The notes beneath the pieces were generated by a model, which ran no database searches, was not told the origin of the DNA, and worked only from the letters and a program-made list of their open reading frames with translations. Positions 55,680 through 64,000 of a stretch of DNA of 64,000 bases are shown one piece after another. The translations under genes and the position numbers were made by a program. Numbering within the stretch: the first letter of the stretch is position 1; every line of letters starts with the position of its first letter. The stretch is from Planctomycetaceae bacterium (GTDB lineage Bacteria > Planctomycetota > Planctomycetia > Planctomycetales > Planctomycetaceae), in the NCBI GenBank assembly GCA_017795105.1, contig CP051247.1, forward strand, positions 4,744,001-4,808,000, written 5' to 3'.

Positions 55680-55712
55680 TCGTAGCGGCGTCATCCTGCC
55701 GCCGAATGGACG
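55680..55712 (+). repeat. Fragment related to the PolX-flanking repeat
   Basis: CGTAGCGGCGTCATCCTGCCGCCGAATGGAC matches the GGCGGCAT-x-TTGCCGCC boundary and CCGAATGGAC (reverse of GTCCATTCGG) of the array at 8078. Confidence 0.5.
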
Positions 55713-55820
55713 AGCGATCGCCAGTGAACGTCCGAGCTTCCAGAAAATTCCAGCCCGTAGCGTGGAGCGAGGGCAAATCCGACGGGGCCCTCGCTGACGT
55801 ATCGGGTTAAGAATGGAGCG

Positions 55821-58142
55821 TCATTCCCCGGCGTGATGTTGCTCGGCGGTTCCCTGCTGCCGATATCGGAAGGGCGTGCTCAGGACGACCTGGGTAATCA
55901 ACGCCCGTGGAGTGTCGTTGCCGTTCAACAAGTGCTCGGTCAGCTGATTAATGACACAGTCATCGCGGTCATCGAGACTGCGTCCCAATGCGAAGCCCAG
56001 CATTTTGCGGGTGGTTTGGCGATAGTAGTCGGCCTTCCGCTTGAGAAGCATCTCTTTGAGCCCCGGCAGGCCTTCGACGGTTTCGCCTGACGGGAACGTC
56101 GCTGAGGCATCGATCGGCTGGCCCTCTTCTTTCTCGCGCCAGCGGCCGAGAACATCGTAATGATCCAGCGCGAAGCCGGGCGGGTCGATGAGATTGTGGC
56201 AGGCCGAACAGGCCGAAGGCTCGCGATGCTTTGCCAGTTGCTGACGGACGGTCAGCTTCTCTTTCTTGCCCTTCTTGAGCTCGGGAATATCGGGCGGCGG
56301 ATTGGGGACATGAATGCCGAGCAGCGTTTCAAGCACCCAGCCGCCTCGAAGAACGGGGCTGGTCCGGTTCGGATAGGAGGTCAACAAATGCACTCCGCCC
56401 ATGCCAAGCACGCCGCCCCGCTGGCCGTTTTCGACGGAAACCTTTTCGAATGGTCCGTCCGATTTGAGCTGCGGATTCGGGGACCAGGGCCAGTCCGCTT
56501 TGTCCTTCTCCGTTTTCTCTTCGAGTCCGTAGTGCTTTCGCAGACGCTTATTGGCGATGACATAATCAGCCGTCACCAGCTCCATCAGACTGCGGTCCTC
56601 TTCCAGGATGTAAGCAAACAGCTGAATCGGTTCTTCACGGAAGCCGAGCAGGAGTTCGGTTGTGAATTCGCCTTTGAACTTCCCGGTATCGGGAGCGACA
56701 CGAGCGCCGACCTCACGGGTGCCGAGCCATTGTCCGACGAACTCCTCTGTCAGATACCGGCTGCGGGGATCGTCGAGCATCCGTTCTATTTGCTTCCGCA
56801 GCGTCTCTTCGTCCTGCAGTTCGTTCGCAGCCGCCAGCTGCCAGAGTTCTTCGTCCGGCATCGATCCCCACAGGAAGTACGACAGGCGGGAAGCCAGTTC
56901 AAAGTCGGAGATCGGCTCGGGCTGAGGCGACGAGGGGGGCGTTTCAACCCGAAAGAGGAAGTGCGACGACACCAGGACGCCCTTGATGGCCAGCTTCATC
57001 GATTCGAGATAGGGCTCGTTCCGCTCCGCAGATCGATCGAACAGTTGCAGATACTTTTCAATCTCAGTGTCAGTCGCCGGACGCCGGAACGCGCGAGAAA
57101 CGAAGCGTTCCAGTTGAGTTCTGGCCAGCTGGCGAGGCTGTTCCGGTTCTTCGTCGAGATTAACTCCGATCAAACGTCGATAGAACGTCTTCTGTTGTTC
57201 ATTAAGCTTTCGGGACCTGCCATCGATCTTCAGGCCGTTGAGCTGAACGGGGGCAGGTCCACTGCAGCGGATTTCGATGGCGTGGAAGCCTTTGGAAAGC
57301 TGAATCGAGGTTTCGAATGTTACCGGGAAGTTTCCGGGGTTCTCTCGCGCTGCCACGGCAAAGCGTTCCGCGACGATTCCATCGACCTTGACTACGATCT
57401 CGCTGGCGGCCTCGACCGGTTGGGCCTGCAGACTCAACTCATGTTTACCCGGGGCGTAGATTCGGGGGAAACAGCGGACTGCCTGCTTGCTTTCGAGGAC
57501 TCGAAGTTCGTCCGTTTTCTTCTGCTTCGGCGTGAGTTCGTGGGGATCGAGCCGTAATGTCAACGGCTGCGATGGCAGCGCTTCATCCACGATGTCGCTG
57601 GCGGCTTCGAGATAACGTTCGAGCAGAATCGGCGGAAGAAACAGCGTCTCGCCGTTGTTGTCGAAGCCTTCACCGCCGGAACCATCGACCGGGAACGTCA
57701 CGGCGGCATCGGTTTCAACGCCGAGCAGATCGCGAATCGTATTGGTGTATTCGATGCGATTGAGGCGTCGCGTCGTGATCGAGCCGGCAAACGGACCCTG
57801 AGCACAGGCGGTTTCCCGCAACGTTTCATCGATCCACCCGGCCAGCTCGAGTCGCTCTTTCTCGGTGGGCTGTTCTTCATCGGGCGGAGGCATTGTCCGG
57901 TTGTTGAGCTGCTCGGCAACACTGGCCCAAAGCGAACGCATCTGGCTCAATTCTTCGACTGAGTTCGCCTTGAGAAACAGGACGCTTTCTTCGGAGTCGT
58001 CGTCGGCACTGTGGCAGTCGCCGCAGAACTTCGTGAGAGACGCGTGAACCTGTTCGAATTTCAGTTCGGCTGCGGAGGCGCACGTGGCCAGGCTTGTGAG
58101 CAGGGCAGCGGCGAGCAGCGGCGACGTCTGGGAAATCTTCAT
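55821..58142 (-). CDS. DUF1592/DUF1588-type secreted protein with CxxCH motifs
   Basis: 773 residues. Signal peptide MKISQTSPLLAAALLTSLATCASA, then the first haem-like motif FCGDCHSADD near residue 39. DUF1587 is suggested by TTRRLNRIEYTNTIRDLLG; DUF1592-like sequence lies at about 430-560 with SRLSYFLWGSMPDEELW, followed by DUF1588-like sequence about 580-680 (GGVLGMGGVHLLTSYPNRTSP). A second haem-like motif is in CSACHNLIDPPGFALDHYD, and the tail is a DUF1585-like part (LGFALGRSLDDRDDCVI). Such proteins are very common in planctomycetes and their role is not established. ATG 58142 was preferred because the longer form adds a poor N-terminus. Confidence 0.9.
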   Translation of the reverse strand: MKISQTSPLLAAALLTSLATCASAAELKFEQVHASLTKFCGDCHSADDDSEESVLFLKANSVEELSQMRSLWASVAEQLNNRTMPPPDEEQPTEKERLELAGWIDETLRETACAQGPFAGSITTRRLNRIEYTNTIRDLLGVETDAAVTFPVDGSGGEGFDNNGETLFLPPILLERYLEAASDIVDEALPSQPLTLRLDPHELTPKQKKTDELRVLESKQAVRCFPRIYAPGKHELSLQAQPVEAASEIVVKVDGIVAERFAVAARENPGNFPVTFETSIQLSKGFHAIEIRCSGPAPVQLNGLKIDGRSRKLNEQQKTFYRRLIGVNLDEEPEQPRQLARTQLERFVSRAFRRPATDTEIEKYLQLFDRSAERNEPYLESMKLAIKGVLVSSHFLFRVETPPSSPQPEPISDFELASRLSYFLWGSMPDEELWQLAAANELQDEETLRKQIERMLDDPRSRYLTEEFVGQWLGTREVGARVAPDTGKFKGEFTTELLLGFREEPIQLFAYILEEDRSLMELVTADYVIANKRLRKHYGLEEKTEKDKADWPWSPNPQLKSDGPFEKVSVENGQRGGVLGMGGVHLLTSYPNRTSPVLRGGWVLETLLGIHVPNPPPDIPELKKGKKEKLTVRQQLAKHREPSACSACHNLIDPPGFALDHYDVLGRWREKEEGQPIDASATFPSGETVEGLPGLKEMLLKRKADYYRQTTRKMLGFALGRSLDDRDDCVINQLTEHLLNGNDTPRALITQVVLSTPFRYRQQGTAEQHHAGE

Positions 58143-58204
58143 GCGGAACCTCGTGCCCGAAGGCGTACAGACGTCTGTCAGCAAGCGACCGAACAGGCTC
58201 GACG

Positions 58205-58792
58205 TTACTTCGACAGCGTCAGGAAGTTTTTCAGCAGGGGGATGCCGGCTTCAGTGAGGAAGCTCTCCGGATGGAATTGTACCCCATGAACCGGGTAGTC
58301 CCGATGGCGAAGCCCCATCAGTTCGGCAGGCTGGTCCTCATCGTCTGACCAGGCGGTGGGAATCAGGCAGTCGGGAAGCGTTTCTTCCGGCACGGCCAGA
58401 CTGTGATAACGCGTCGCGATGCACGGAGAATCTATCCCCGCGAAGATGCCCTCACTGTTGTGTCGGATCTTCGACACTTTCCCGTGCATCAAACGCTCGG
58501 CTCGTACGACTTTGGCTCCGTAGACATCGGCGATCGACTGATGCCCCAGACAGACGCCGAGCAGCGGAACCTGCGGGCCAAATTCCCGGATGACATCCCG
58601 GGACAGCCCGGCTTCTTTCGGCGTGCAGGGGCCCGGCGAAATGATGATCCGCTCGGGCTGCAATTCGGCGATCTCATCCAAGGTGGTCTGATCGTTCCGT
58701 TTGACGACGATCTCGACCTGCGGATCGATTTCCCCCAGTCGCTGGACCAGGTTGTACGTGAATGAGTCGTAATTATCGAGAATGAAGATCAT
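58205..58792 (-). CDS. trpG: Anthranilate/aminodeoxychorismate synthase glutamine amidotransferase subunit
   Basis: 195 residues. Class I glutamine amidotransferase: start ILDNYDSFTYNLVQ, oxyanion region SPGPCTPKEAG, nucleophile Cys in LLGVCLGHQSI (near 79), and His-Glu in VHGVQFHPESFLTE. It supplies ammonia for anthranilate or 4-amino-4-deoxychorismate synthesis; trpG and pabA cannot be told apart here. The synthase partner is not in the window. 62 bases upstream of the DUF1592-type gene on the same strand. Confidence 0.94.
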   Translation of the reverse strand: MIFILDNYDSFTYNLVQRLGEIDPQVEIVVKRNDQTTLDEIAELQPERIIISPGPCTPKEAGLSRDVIREFGPQVPLLGVCLGHQSIADVYGAKVVRAERLMHGKVSKIRHNSEGIFAGIDSPCIATRYHSLAVPEETLPDCLIPTAWSDDEDQPAELMGLRHRDYPVHGVQFHPESFLTEAGIPLLKNFLTLSK

Positions 58793-58918
58793 ATCGGTTG
58801 AGAACCGGAATCAGAGCCGGCGTGGGTGGAGGGCCAGAGTTTCAGCGTGCTGCCTGAGTCTCTGGACGCCGGAAAGCCGCTCCCGGTTCGCGCCGGCAGC
58901 AGTGACACTCGATCAAAC

Positions 58919-59419
58919 TCAGCCGGCAGGACGACGCGGCGGGGCAAATTTCACTTTTTCGATGTATCGAATTACCTGTCCGGTCTGCGGGCTGACATAT
59001 CCGGTGCTCGCGGAGACAGCCGCGATCACGTGGCGGTAATGCAGATTGTAGTCGGCATCGATCTCGACCTCGAGCTCATCGAGATACGGGTTATCCCGCC
59101 GGCCGACCAGTTTGCCGATTTCGGCGTTCAAACGGTCGAAGGCCAGATTGTCGTTGCCGAGTGAGACCTGCCGGAATTGCACGCCGGCCAGAGTCCCGTC
59201 GGCGTTCGCCGTGAGGCGAACTTTGATCGGCGGAATCGGCACATCGGGGCTCTCGGTCGCCTGTTTACCGAGCGGCATGTTGATGTTGAAGTCGCCTTCA
59301 ATCGGGATAATTTTCAGCGTCAGCATGAAGAAGATCAGGAGCTGAAAGACGACGTCGATCATCGGCGCCATCTGTGCTTCGATTTTCGTTGCTGAGACGC
59401 GGGAACGTCGCTGACCCAT
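58919..59419 (-). CDS. ExbD/TolR-family protein 1
   Basis: 166 residues. The membrane helix with the conserved Asp (MAPMIDVVFQLLIFFMLTL) lies near residues 17-36, followed by a periplasmic domain (PPIKVRLTANADGTLAGV, FDRLNAEIGKLVGRR, VEIDADYNLHYRHVIAAV). ExbD uses the proton motive force with ExbB. 42 bases after ExbD 2. Confidence 0.92.
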   Translation of the reverse strand: MGQRRSRVSATKIEAQMAPMIDVVFQLLIFFMLTLKIIPIEGDFNINMPLGKQATESPDVPIPPIKVRLTANADGTLAGVQFRQVSLGNDNLAFDRLNAEIGKLVGRRDNPYLDELEVEIDADYNLHYRHVIAAVSASTGYVSPQTGQVIRYIEKVKFAPPRRPAG

Positions 59420-59461
59420 CGCAAACCTCGATATTGAACTTCTCGATCAGGAGAAGAGAGT

Positions 59462-59938
59462 TTATTTCACCAGCTGTTTGGCTCTCAGGGAGAATTTCTC
59501 GAATCCGTTCTCCTGAGAGAGCTTGATCAATTCCTGGATGAGCCCGGTCGGAGTCTCGGCGTCCGCTCGAATCTCGATGGTCATCTCCTTGACCCCATCG
59601 GGACCGTACAGGGCGTTGGCGACCCGCTGTTCTTCCTTGAGGCGGCGGCCGAAATCGAGAACGGGAATCAATTCATCCCCCTCGAAAATATAGGCCTGCG
59701 GATCGGTCTTTTCGCCTTCCCGGTTCCGGTTGAAACCGATGTTGACGACGAGGACCTTTTCACGGGCCACTTCGGGCGGACGAGCCAGCTGATCGCTGGG
59801 CAACTTGACCCGTTCATCGGCCTGCGTCTGCTCGAAGTTCGTCACCAGCATGAAGAAGGCGATCAACTGGAACACGACGTCGATCATTGGCGTCATGTCC
59901 GGTTCGAGCACCGTGGACTGTTGCTGCTTATAACGCAT
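59462..59938 (-). CDS. ExbD/TolR-family protein 2
   Basis: 158 residues, a paralogue of the next gene: PDMTPMIDVVFQLIAFFMLVT with the conserved Asp, then a periplasmic domain (VKLPSDQLARPPE, MTIEIRADAETPTGLIQELIKL). The pair of ExbD genes after one ExbB-like gene is a common arrangement. 48 bases after ExbB. Confidence 0.92.
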   Translation of the reverse strand: MRYKQQQSTVLEPDMTPMIDVVFQLIAFFMLVTNFEQTQADERVKLPSDQLARPPEVAREKVLVVNIGFNRNREGEKTDPQAYIFEGDELIPVLDFGRRLKEEQRVANALYGPDGVKEMTIEIRADAETPTGLIQELIKLSQENGFEKFSLRAKQLVK

Positions 59939-59986
59939 GGAAAGTTCTCTGGTTCCGGCGGTAGGGAGGACAGCGACAAATTGTCG

Positions 59987-60823
59987 TTACGCCTGAGGAG
60001 CCTGCGGCTTGGTGATCGGCAGACGGCTCATCAGTCCTTCGCTGATCATGCCGACTTCGAGCATGTAGCGAGCGACCCGGTTGCGGAGAATGCTGTAAGC
60101 GACCATGGCGGGAATGGCGACAGCCAGTCCTTCCAGCGTCGTGAACAGAGCGGTTGAAATCCCGTCGGCCAGTTCGCTCGGCTTCGGAGCGACGGTCGCG
60201 GTGGCGATTTTCTGGAAGGAGAGAATCATCCCGTAAACCGTACCCATCAGCCCGATCATCGGGGCGACCGATGCGATCAGAGCCAGATAGCTCAGCTTGT
60301 GCTCGTAGTTCATGTTCTCTTCTTCGCCCAGTTCCTGCATCGCTTCGACGGCCGAGGCGTATCCACGATCGAGTCGGCCCATGCCGACGGCCAGAATGCG
60401 GGCGATGAGGGAGTCATCGGCCTTGGCCAGGTCGTAAGCTCCCTTGTAGTCCTTGGCATCGAGCTTGGCTCGGAACTCATCAATGAAGTCCTGCGGAACA
60501 AACACAGCCCGTTTGACCTGCATCACGTTAGTCATGATGAGAGCCATCATGACGACGGAGAGAATCAACAGGATGCCCCCGAAAATTCCTGAAGCTTCGA
60601 TCATCCACATCAGGAAGCTCTTCTCTTCCGGACCAGACGATTCGCTGGCAGCCGGGGCGGCTTCCGCCGGTGCCTCTTCGGCGGCCGGTTCATCCTGTGC
60701 TTGCGCGACAGACATCCAGGGGGTGGGAGCGAAGACCTGCAGACCCATCAGAACGGTCAGGCTCAGCACACAGAACAGGCCGAAGCGTCGGGCAGGTGCA
60801 GAATTCGTGTCGGAAAATTTCAC
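59987..60823 (-). CDS. MotA/TolQ/ExbB-family proton channel protein
   Basis: 278 residues. A cleavable-type N-terminal segment (FGLFCVLSLTVLMGLQVFA, ending VAQAQ) and a Glu/Ala-rich linker precede three membrane segments: GGILLILSVVMMALIMTN, LSYLALIASVAPMIGLMGTVYGM and ISTALFTTLEGLAVAIPAMVAYSI. The conserved TolQ-type motif is in the second and third. I chose GTG 60823 with TGGAG in front; the frame stays open to 60919 (TTG), which is a possible alternative. It forms an energising complex with the two ExbD proteins. Confidence 0.9.
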   Translation of the reverse strand: MKFSDTNSAPARRFGLFCVLSLTVLMGLQVFAPTPWMSVAQAQDEPAAEEAPAEAAPAASESSGPEEKSFLMWMIEASGIFGGILLILSVVMMALIMTNVMQVKRAVFVPQDFIDEFRAKLDAKDYKGAYDLAKADDSLIARILAVGMGRLDRGYASAVEAMQELGEEENMNYEHKLSYLALIASVAPMIGLMGTVYGMILSFQKIATATVAPKPSELADGISTALFTTLEGLAVAIPAMVAYSILRNRVARYMLEVGMISEGLMSRLPITKPQAPQA

Positions 60824-60991
60824 GGGGTTGTTCTCCAGAACCGTAGGCAGTTTGTTTTCAGCGGTTGTCGAGTTATGGGTAATTTGCACTTCGGACGGCA
60901 GCGAAAAAGTGACGTCCAATCATGACGAACCCGAGAAGGGGAAGCAACTGGCTAGACTGTAAATCTTGCCTCGTCAGACGATTTGAATCGT

Positions 60992-62050
60992 CTAAACGCC
61001 ACTCAGCTTCTTCGTCCACGGGCTGTTGGGGTATTTGGCTTCGAGCTGTGCCCGAGCTTCCTCGGCACGGCCGGGCTGTCCGAGTGACGGCCAGAGCTGA
61101 GCGAGGTTGTACAGAGCTTCCGCATGGAAGTCCTGCTGACCGGGAAACAGCACATCAATCTTCAAGTACGCCAGGGCCGCTTCGAGGTTCTTCCCCTGTC
61201 CCAGCAGTGCTGTTCCGGACAGAGCACAGGCTTCGGCCTGAAGACGAGCGTCATCCTCAGCTGCTTCTTTCACAATGCTTTCGAGCAGGGTGAGAGCATT
61301 GTCATACTGGTTCTTGAGGTTCAGGCACTTCGCTTTGCCGAGCTTGGCTTCGAGCTGACGCTGTTTGGAGGCATCGTCCTTGGCCGGCGTCGCGAGCACG
61401 GCATCGAAGGCGGCCAGAGCCTGATCAACCTGATTCTGGGCCAGCATCACGCGGGCTTTGGAGGACTGAGCCGAAATCTTCCAGTCTTCAAAACCGGAAT
61501 TCTCGACCGAGGTGAAAGCGGCTTCAGCTTGCGGATAGTTTCCGGCGGCCAGATGCAGACGGCCGAGGAAGTCCATGGCTTCGTAGTAGTGGTAGCTGGT
61601 GATGTTGGCGTCGGTGAACGATTTCATGCGGGCAATGGCGTCCGGCAGGCGGCTCGAATCGGCCAAGGCCGCCTTGGCGAGGTTGCGGGCAATAAAGTAC
61701 TCGGCATCGGTGCGGATATTTGTCGCCGTTGCTGGAAGTCCTTCCAGAATATTCTTCAGTGCGTCGATGGCCTCGTTGTAAGCACCGTTCGATTCCTGGC
61801 CGAGAGCGGCCTTCAGGGTTGCCGGAGCCGCGTCCCATTCGATCAGGGCGATATCGTTGGCAGGCACTTCGACTTCGCCGCCTGTCTGTTGTTTGATCGT
61901 AACGCCGGACTTGGAAACCCCCGTGATCTCACCGGAGAGACGAGTCGACTGGCTCTTGCGAGTGATGATATCAATAGCCCAGGCCGGGGAGGCCGTCAGA
62001 ACGGTGAGAGTCAACGCCAGTGACATCAGGCGGAACGAGTTATTAATCAC
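60992..62050 (-). CDS. Secreted TPR-repeat protein
   Basis: 352 residues. Signal peptide MINNSFRLMSLALTLTVLTASPAWA. A short beta region (TRLSGEITGVSKSGVTIKQQTGGEVEVPANDIALIEW, cited here in parts: LSGEITGVSKSGVTIK and VPANDIALIEWDAAP) leads to TPR helices with AYNEAIDALKNIL, YHYYEAMDFLGRLHLAAGNYPQAEAAF and ALAFLKIDVLFPG-like repeats. A likely periplasmic scaffold working with ExbB/ExbD and the next TPR protein. Confidence 0.85.
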   Translation of the reverse strand: MINNSFRLMSLALTLTVLTASPAWAIDIITRKSQSTRLSGEITGVSKSGVTIKQQTGGEVEVPANDIALIEWDAAPATLKAALGQESNGAYNEAIDALKNILEGLPATATNIRTDAEYFIARNLAKAALADSSRLPDAIARMKSFTDANITSYHYYEAMDFLGRLHLAAGNYPQAEAAFTSVENSGFEDWKISAQSSKARVMLAQNQVDQALAAFDAVLATPAKDDASKQRQLEAKLGKAKCLNLKNQYDNALTLLESIVKEAAEDDARLQAEACALSGTALLGQGKNLEAALAYLKIDVLFPGQQDFHAEALYNLAQLWPSLGQPGRAEEARAQLEAKYPNSPWTKKLSGV

Positions 62051-62116
62051 GGGGATCTCCGTCAGTGAAATATGCTGTTATGAGATGAAGTCGGGAAAGC
62101 GAGCTGTCGGGCCTGT

Positions 62117-64000
62117 CTATTCTGGCTTCGGCTTTTTGCGGCGAGCTTTCATCTTCGCGATTTCTTCCGGGGTTCGAGGACGACTCGGTTTCTTTTCTGT
62201 ATTGCGAGCTTTGGTTCCCGAAGGATCGGGGGCGGCGACTGTTTTCGGTCGCGTTTTTCCCGCAGGAGCTTTGCTTTCTCCGAGGGAAACACCTTTTTTC
62301 GAGATCGACTTTGGCATCGTCGAAACCATTTCCGCAGTCGAACGCTTTCTTGGTTTCTTCATGCTCGTCATCGAGTAGCCCAGAATTCCAATGGCAAAGA
62401 TGACGACGAACCCGATCAGAGCGTAGGTGCCGATCTTACTGGGCGGTTCAGTCGGCGTGGCCGGGGCAGCCGCCTGTTCGGTGACCGGAACCGTTTCCGT
62501 TTCGCCACTGTCGTAATTGCTCGATGTGGTTCCGGAAGCCGCGAGCAGAGAATCGGGATCCGGCTTTTCGAGTGGCACGGCGGCTTCGCCGAGGCGAGTC
62601 TGAACCGTCTGGTAAAGTTCGTCGAATTGATCCCACCACGGCGTTTTCGTCAGCTCGGGGCTGAAGAGGGCATAGGTGAGGATGTCGGCTTTCGCCCGCT
62701 TGAGTTGTTCTTCGGCGGCTTTCTGATCCGGGGCCAGATCCGAATACTCCAGGCGCGATTCGGCCTGGCGGTACTGAACTTCGCGGTTGCGTTCGACGTA
62801 CTCCGGCGGAGCCTGTCCGCCATCGATGATCATCTGCAGGCGTTTGGCGATATTCGCCCAACCCCAGATGACCGCTCCATCTTCGGATGTCCGGCCGCGA
62901 ACAGCCAGCAGAGACTTCTCGGCGTCGTTTTCTTCCTTACCCCACGACTGATAAACCGAAGCGGCCGCGATCTGTGCGTCGAGTGCTTTCGGATTATCCT
63001 TGAGAACCAGCTGGATGGCCTCTTCGGCAGCCGGGTAGTCGCCCTCTTCCCGTTTGCAGTTGACCAGTCGCAGGCGAACTGCGGTCAGTCGACTCGGGTC
63101 AAGGAATTGAGGATTGTTCGACGCCCGACGAATAATCTCTTCGTAGGTCGTCGAAGCGGAGCCGTAGTACTGCTTGGCTTTCTGTGGATCCTCCGCGGTC
63201 CCTTCGGCCAGACCGAAGTATGTTTCGGCGATCCAGATGAGCGAGCCGTAGGTCTGGCCATCTTTGCGTTCGAACAGCTGCTTGAGGAAGCTTTCGAATC
63301 CGCTGCGGACCTGGTTCAGTCGTTCCTGATCGCCCTGTTTGTTGAGTCGTTCCAGTTCGTTCTGAAGTTCGCGACCGAGCTCTACGTAGACGGCGGTCAA
63401 CGCTTCGCCGCCAGACTGCCCCGCGATCTGCTCGAGTTGAGTGCGGGCCTCTTCGGCTTTTTCAAGCTGACGGGTGCCGATGTAGGCTCGCAGCAACTGC
63501 TGATAAGCAAAGCTGGCGAAGGCGGTGCTCTTGATGTTGCCATCTTCTGAGGGACGCGATTTGCCATCTTCGACGGCGACGGCCTTCACGACCGAGTGCG
63601 GTTCTTTGGTGATCAGCTCGACGGCTCGACCATCGTTGCCCCGCATGATTTCAATCTGCGAGAGGGAGACTTTCGCACGGACCAACTCGGGTGGAGTTGC
63701 TTTGTCAGCCGGGAGTCCTTTTTCTTTCTCTTCAATTCCCTTGGACAGGAATTTCGCGGCCTGATTCTGCCATTCTTTCAATGTCGCAGTTGGAGTGTCC
63801 TGCTCTTCTTTGATAATGGCCGACAGATACGCGTTCCAGTAAGCCTGCCCGGCTTCGAGTTGGGCGGTGGAGAACTGCGTCGCCGTCGAGGGGACATCGC
63901 TGTACCACTTCGCCGCGTCGAGAGGTTGATCGTATTGACGGTAGATCCGACCCATTTCCATCCGGGCATCGGTGGCCCGGTCAGAGTTCGGCCACTGCGT
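62117..64000 (-). CDS. TPR-repeat protein with C-terminal membrane helix, 5' end outside the window
   Basis: The frame is open to base 64000, so the N-terminus is missing; 627 codons are present. TPR helices occupy most of it (AKWYSDVPSTATQFSTAQLEAGQAYW, AYIGTRQLEKAEEARTQLEQIAG, YPAAEEAIQLVLKDNPKALDAQIAAASVYQSWG as parts). A membrane helix (IGTYALIGFVVIFAIGILGYS) lies near the C-terminus, followed by a strongly basic tail (KKPRKRST ... RPRTPEEIAKMKARRKKPKPE). It is upstream of the smaller TPR gene by 66 bases, so it starts or continues the ExbBD operon. Confidence 0.85.
   Translation of the reverse strand, partial: TQWPNSDRATDARMEMGRIYRQYDQPLDAAKWYSDVPSTATQFSTAQLEAGQAYWNAYLSAIIKEEQDTPTATLKEWQNQAAKFLSKGIEEKEKGLPADKATPPELVRAKVSLSQIEIMRGNDGRAVELITKEPHSVVKAVAVEDGKSRPSEDGNIKSTAFASFAYQQLLRAYIGTRQLEKAEEARTQLEQIAGQSGGEALTAVYVELGRELQNELERLNKQGDQERLNQVRSGFESFLKQLFERKDGQTYGSLIWIAETYFGLAEGTAEDPQKAKQYYGSASTTYEEIIRRASNNPQFLDPSRLTAVRLRLVNCKREEGDYPAAEEAIQLVLKDNPKALDAQIAAASVYQSWGKEENDAEKSLLAVRGRTSEDGAVIWGWANIAKRLQMIIDGGQAPPEYVERNREVQYRQAESRLEYSDLAPDQKAAEEQLKRAKADILTYALFSPELTKTPWWDQFDELYQTVQTRLGEAAVPLEKPDPDSLLAASGTTSSNYDSGETETVPVTEQAAAPATPTEPPSKIGTYALIGFVVIFAIGILGYSMTSMKKPRKRSTAEMVSTMPKSISKKGVSLGESKAPAGKTRPKTVAAPDPSGTKARNTEKKPSRPRTPEEIAKMKARRKKPKPE

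Noticed and set aside
56160..57557. 465-codon plus-strand frame inside the DUF1592-type gene.
   Set aside because: The minus-strand gene has a signal peptide, CxxCH motifs and conserved domains; the plus frame is a shadow.

Overview
The window looks like a chromosomal segment of a Planctomycetes bacterium, probably order Planctomycetales. I base this on four secreted sulfatases, a DUF1592/DUF1588-type protein with haem-like CxxCH motifs, DUF1571 and DUF3467 proteins, a Gfo/Idh/MocA tail, a Tat-exported sugar isomerase-like protein, and an ExbB-ExbD-ExbD operon with TPR proteins. Base composition is moderately GC-rich. No rRNA, tRNA, CRISPR array, phage or transposase gene was recognised. The genus is not determined.

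Layout. 1-5.6 kb: an oxidoreductase tail, then a same-strand run of sulfatase, sugar isomerase-like protein, PhoD-like phosphoesterase and DJ-1/PfpI protein. 5.6-9.2 kb: a PolX/PHP DNA polymerase flanked on both sides by copies of one long repeat, present as about four tandem 259-264 bp units downstream. 9.2-12.6 kb: a second sulfatase and a histidine kinase with a c-type haem motif. 12.6-28.2 kb: a two-armed type II secretion / type IV pilus-like locus. The minus arm runs HD-GYP protein, then four pseudopilin-type genes. The plus arm runs GspG-like pseudopilin, response regulator, histidine kinase, STAS protein, GspE, GspF, PilM/N/O/P-like proteins, secretin and a zinc-ribbon protein. 28.2-32.8 kb: two TatA-like proteins, an orphan FliN/SpoA protein and ribosomal protein S1. 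32.8-37.1 kb: a third sulfatase and a beta-helix glycosidase-like protein among repeats. 37.4-46.5 kb: DUF3467, a shortened SecA paralogue with an HlyD-like adaptor, a DUF1571 protein, two paralogous small secreted proteins, a DUF1570-like HExxH protein and a coiled-coil protein. 46.6-52.4 kb: polysaccharide deacetylase, fourth sulfatase, mtnA and an aldehyde dehydrogenase homologue. 52.4-58.8 kb: a metal permease fused to a DtxR-type domain, pdxJ-(membrane protein)-rnpA-yidD, the DUF1592-type protein and trpG/pabA. 58.9-64.0 kb: ExbD, ExbD, ExbB and two TPR proteins, the last running off the window.

The genes suggest a bacterium that degrades sulfated and other polysaccharides outside the cytoplasm and invests in envelope transport (T2SS-like, Tat, accessory SecA, ExbBD). 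The points most worth a second look are: signalling genes built into the secretion locus; the haem-motif kinase beside it; palindromic repeats whose stems change in a compensatory way and which sit beside all four sulfatases; the SecA paralogue lacking its C-terminal part; the paired secreted paralogues with a shared acidic C-terminus; and the permease-repressor fusion.
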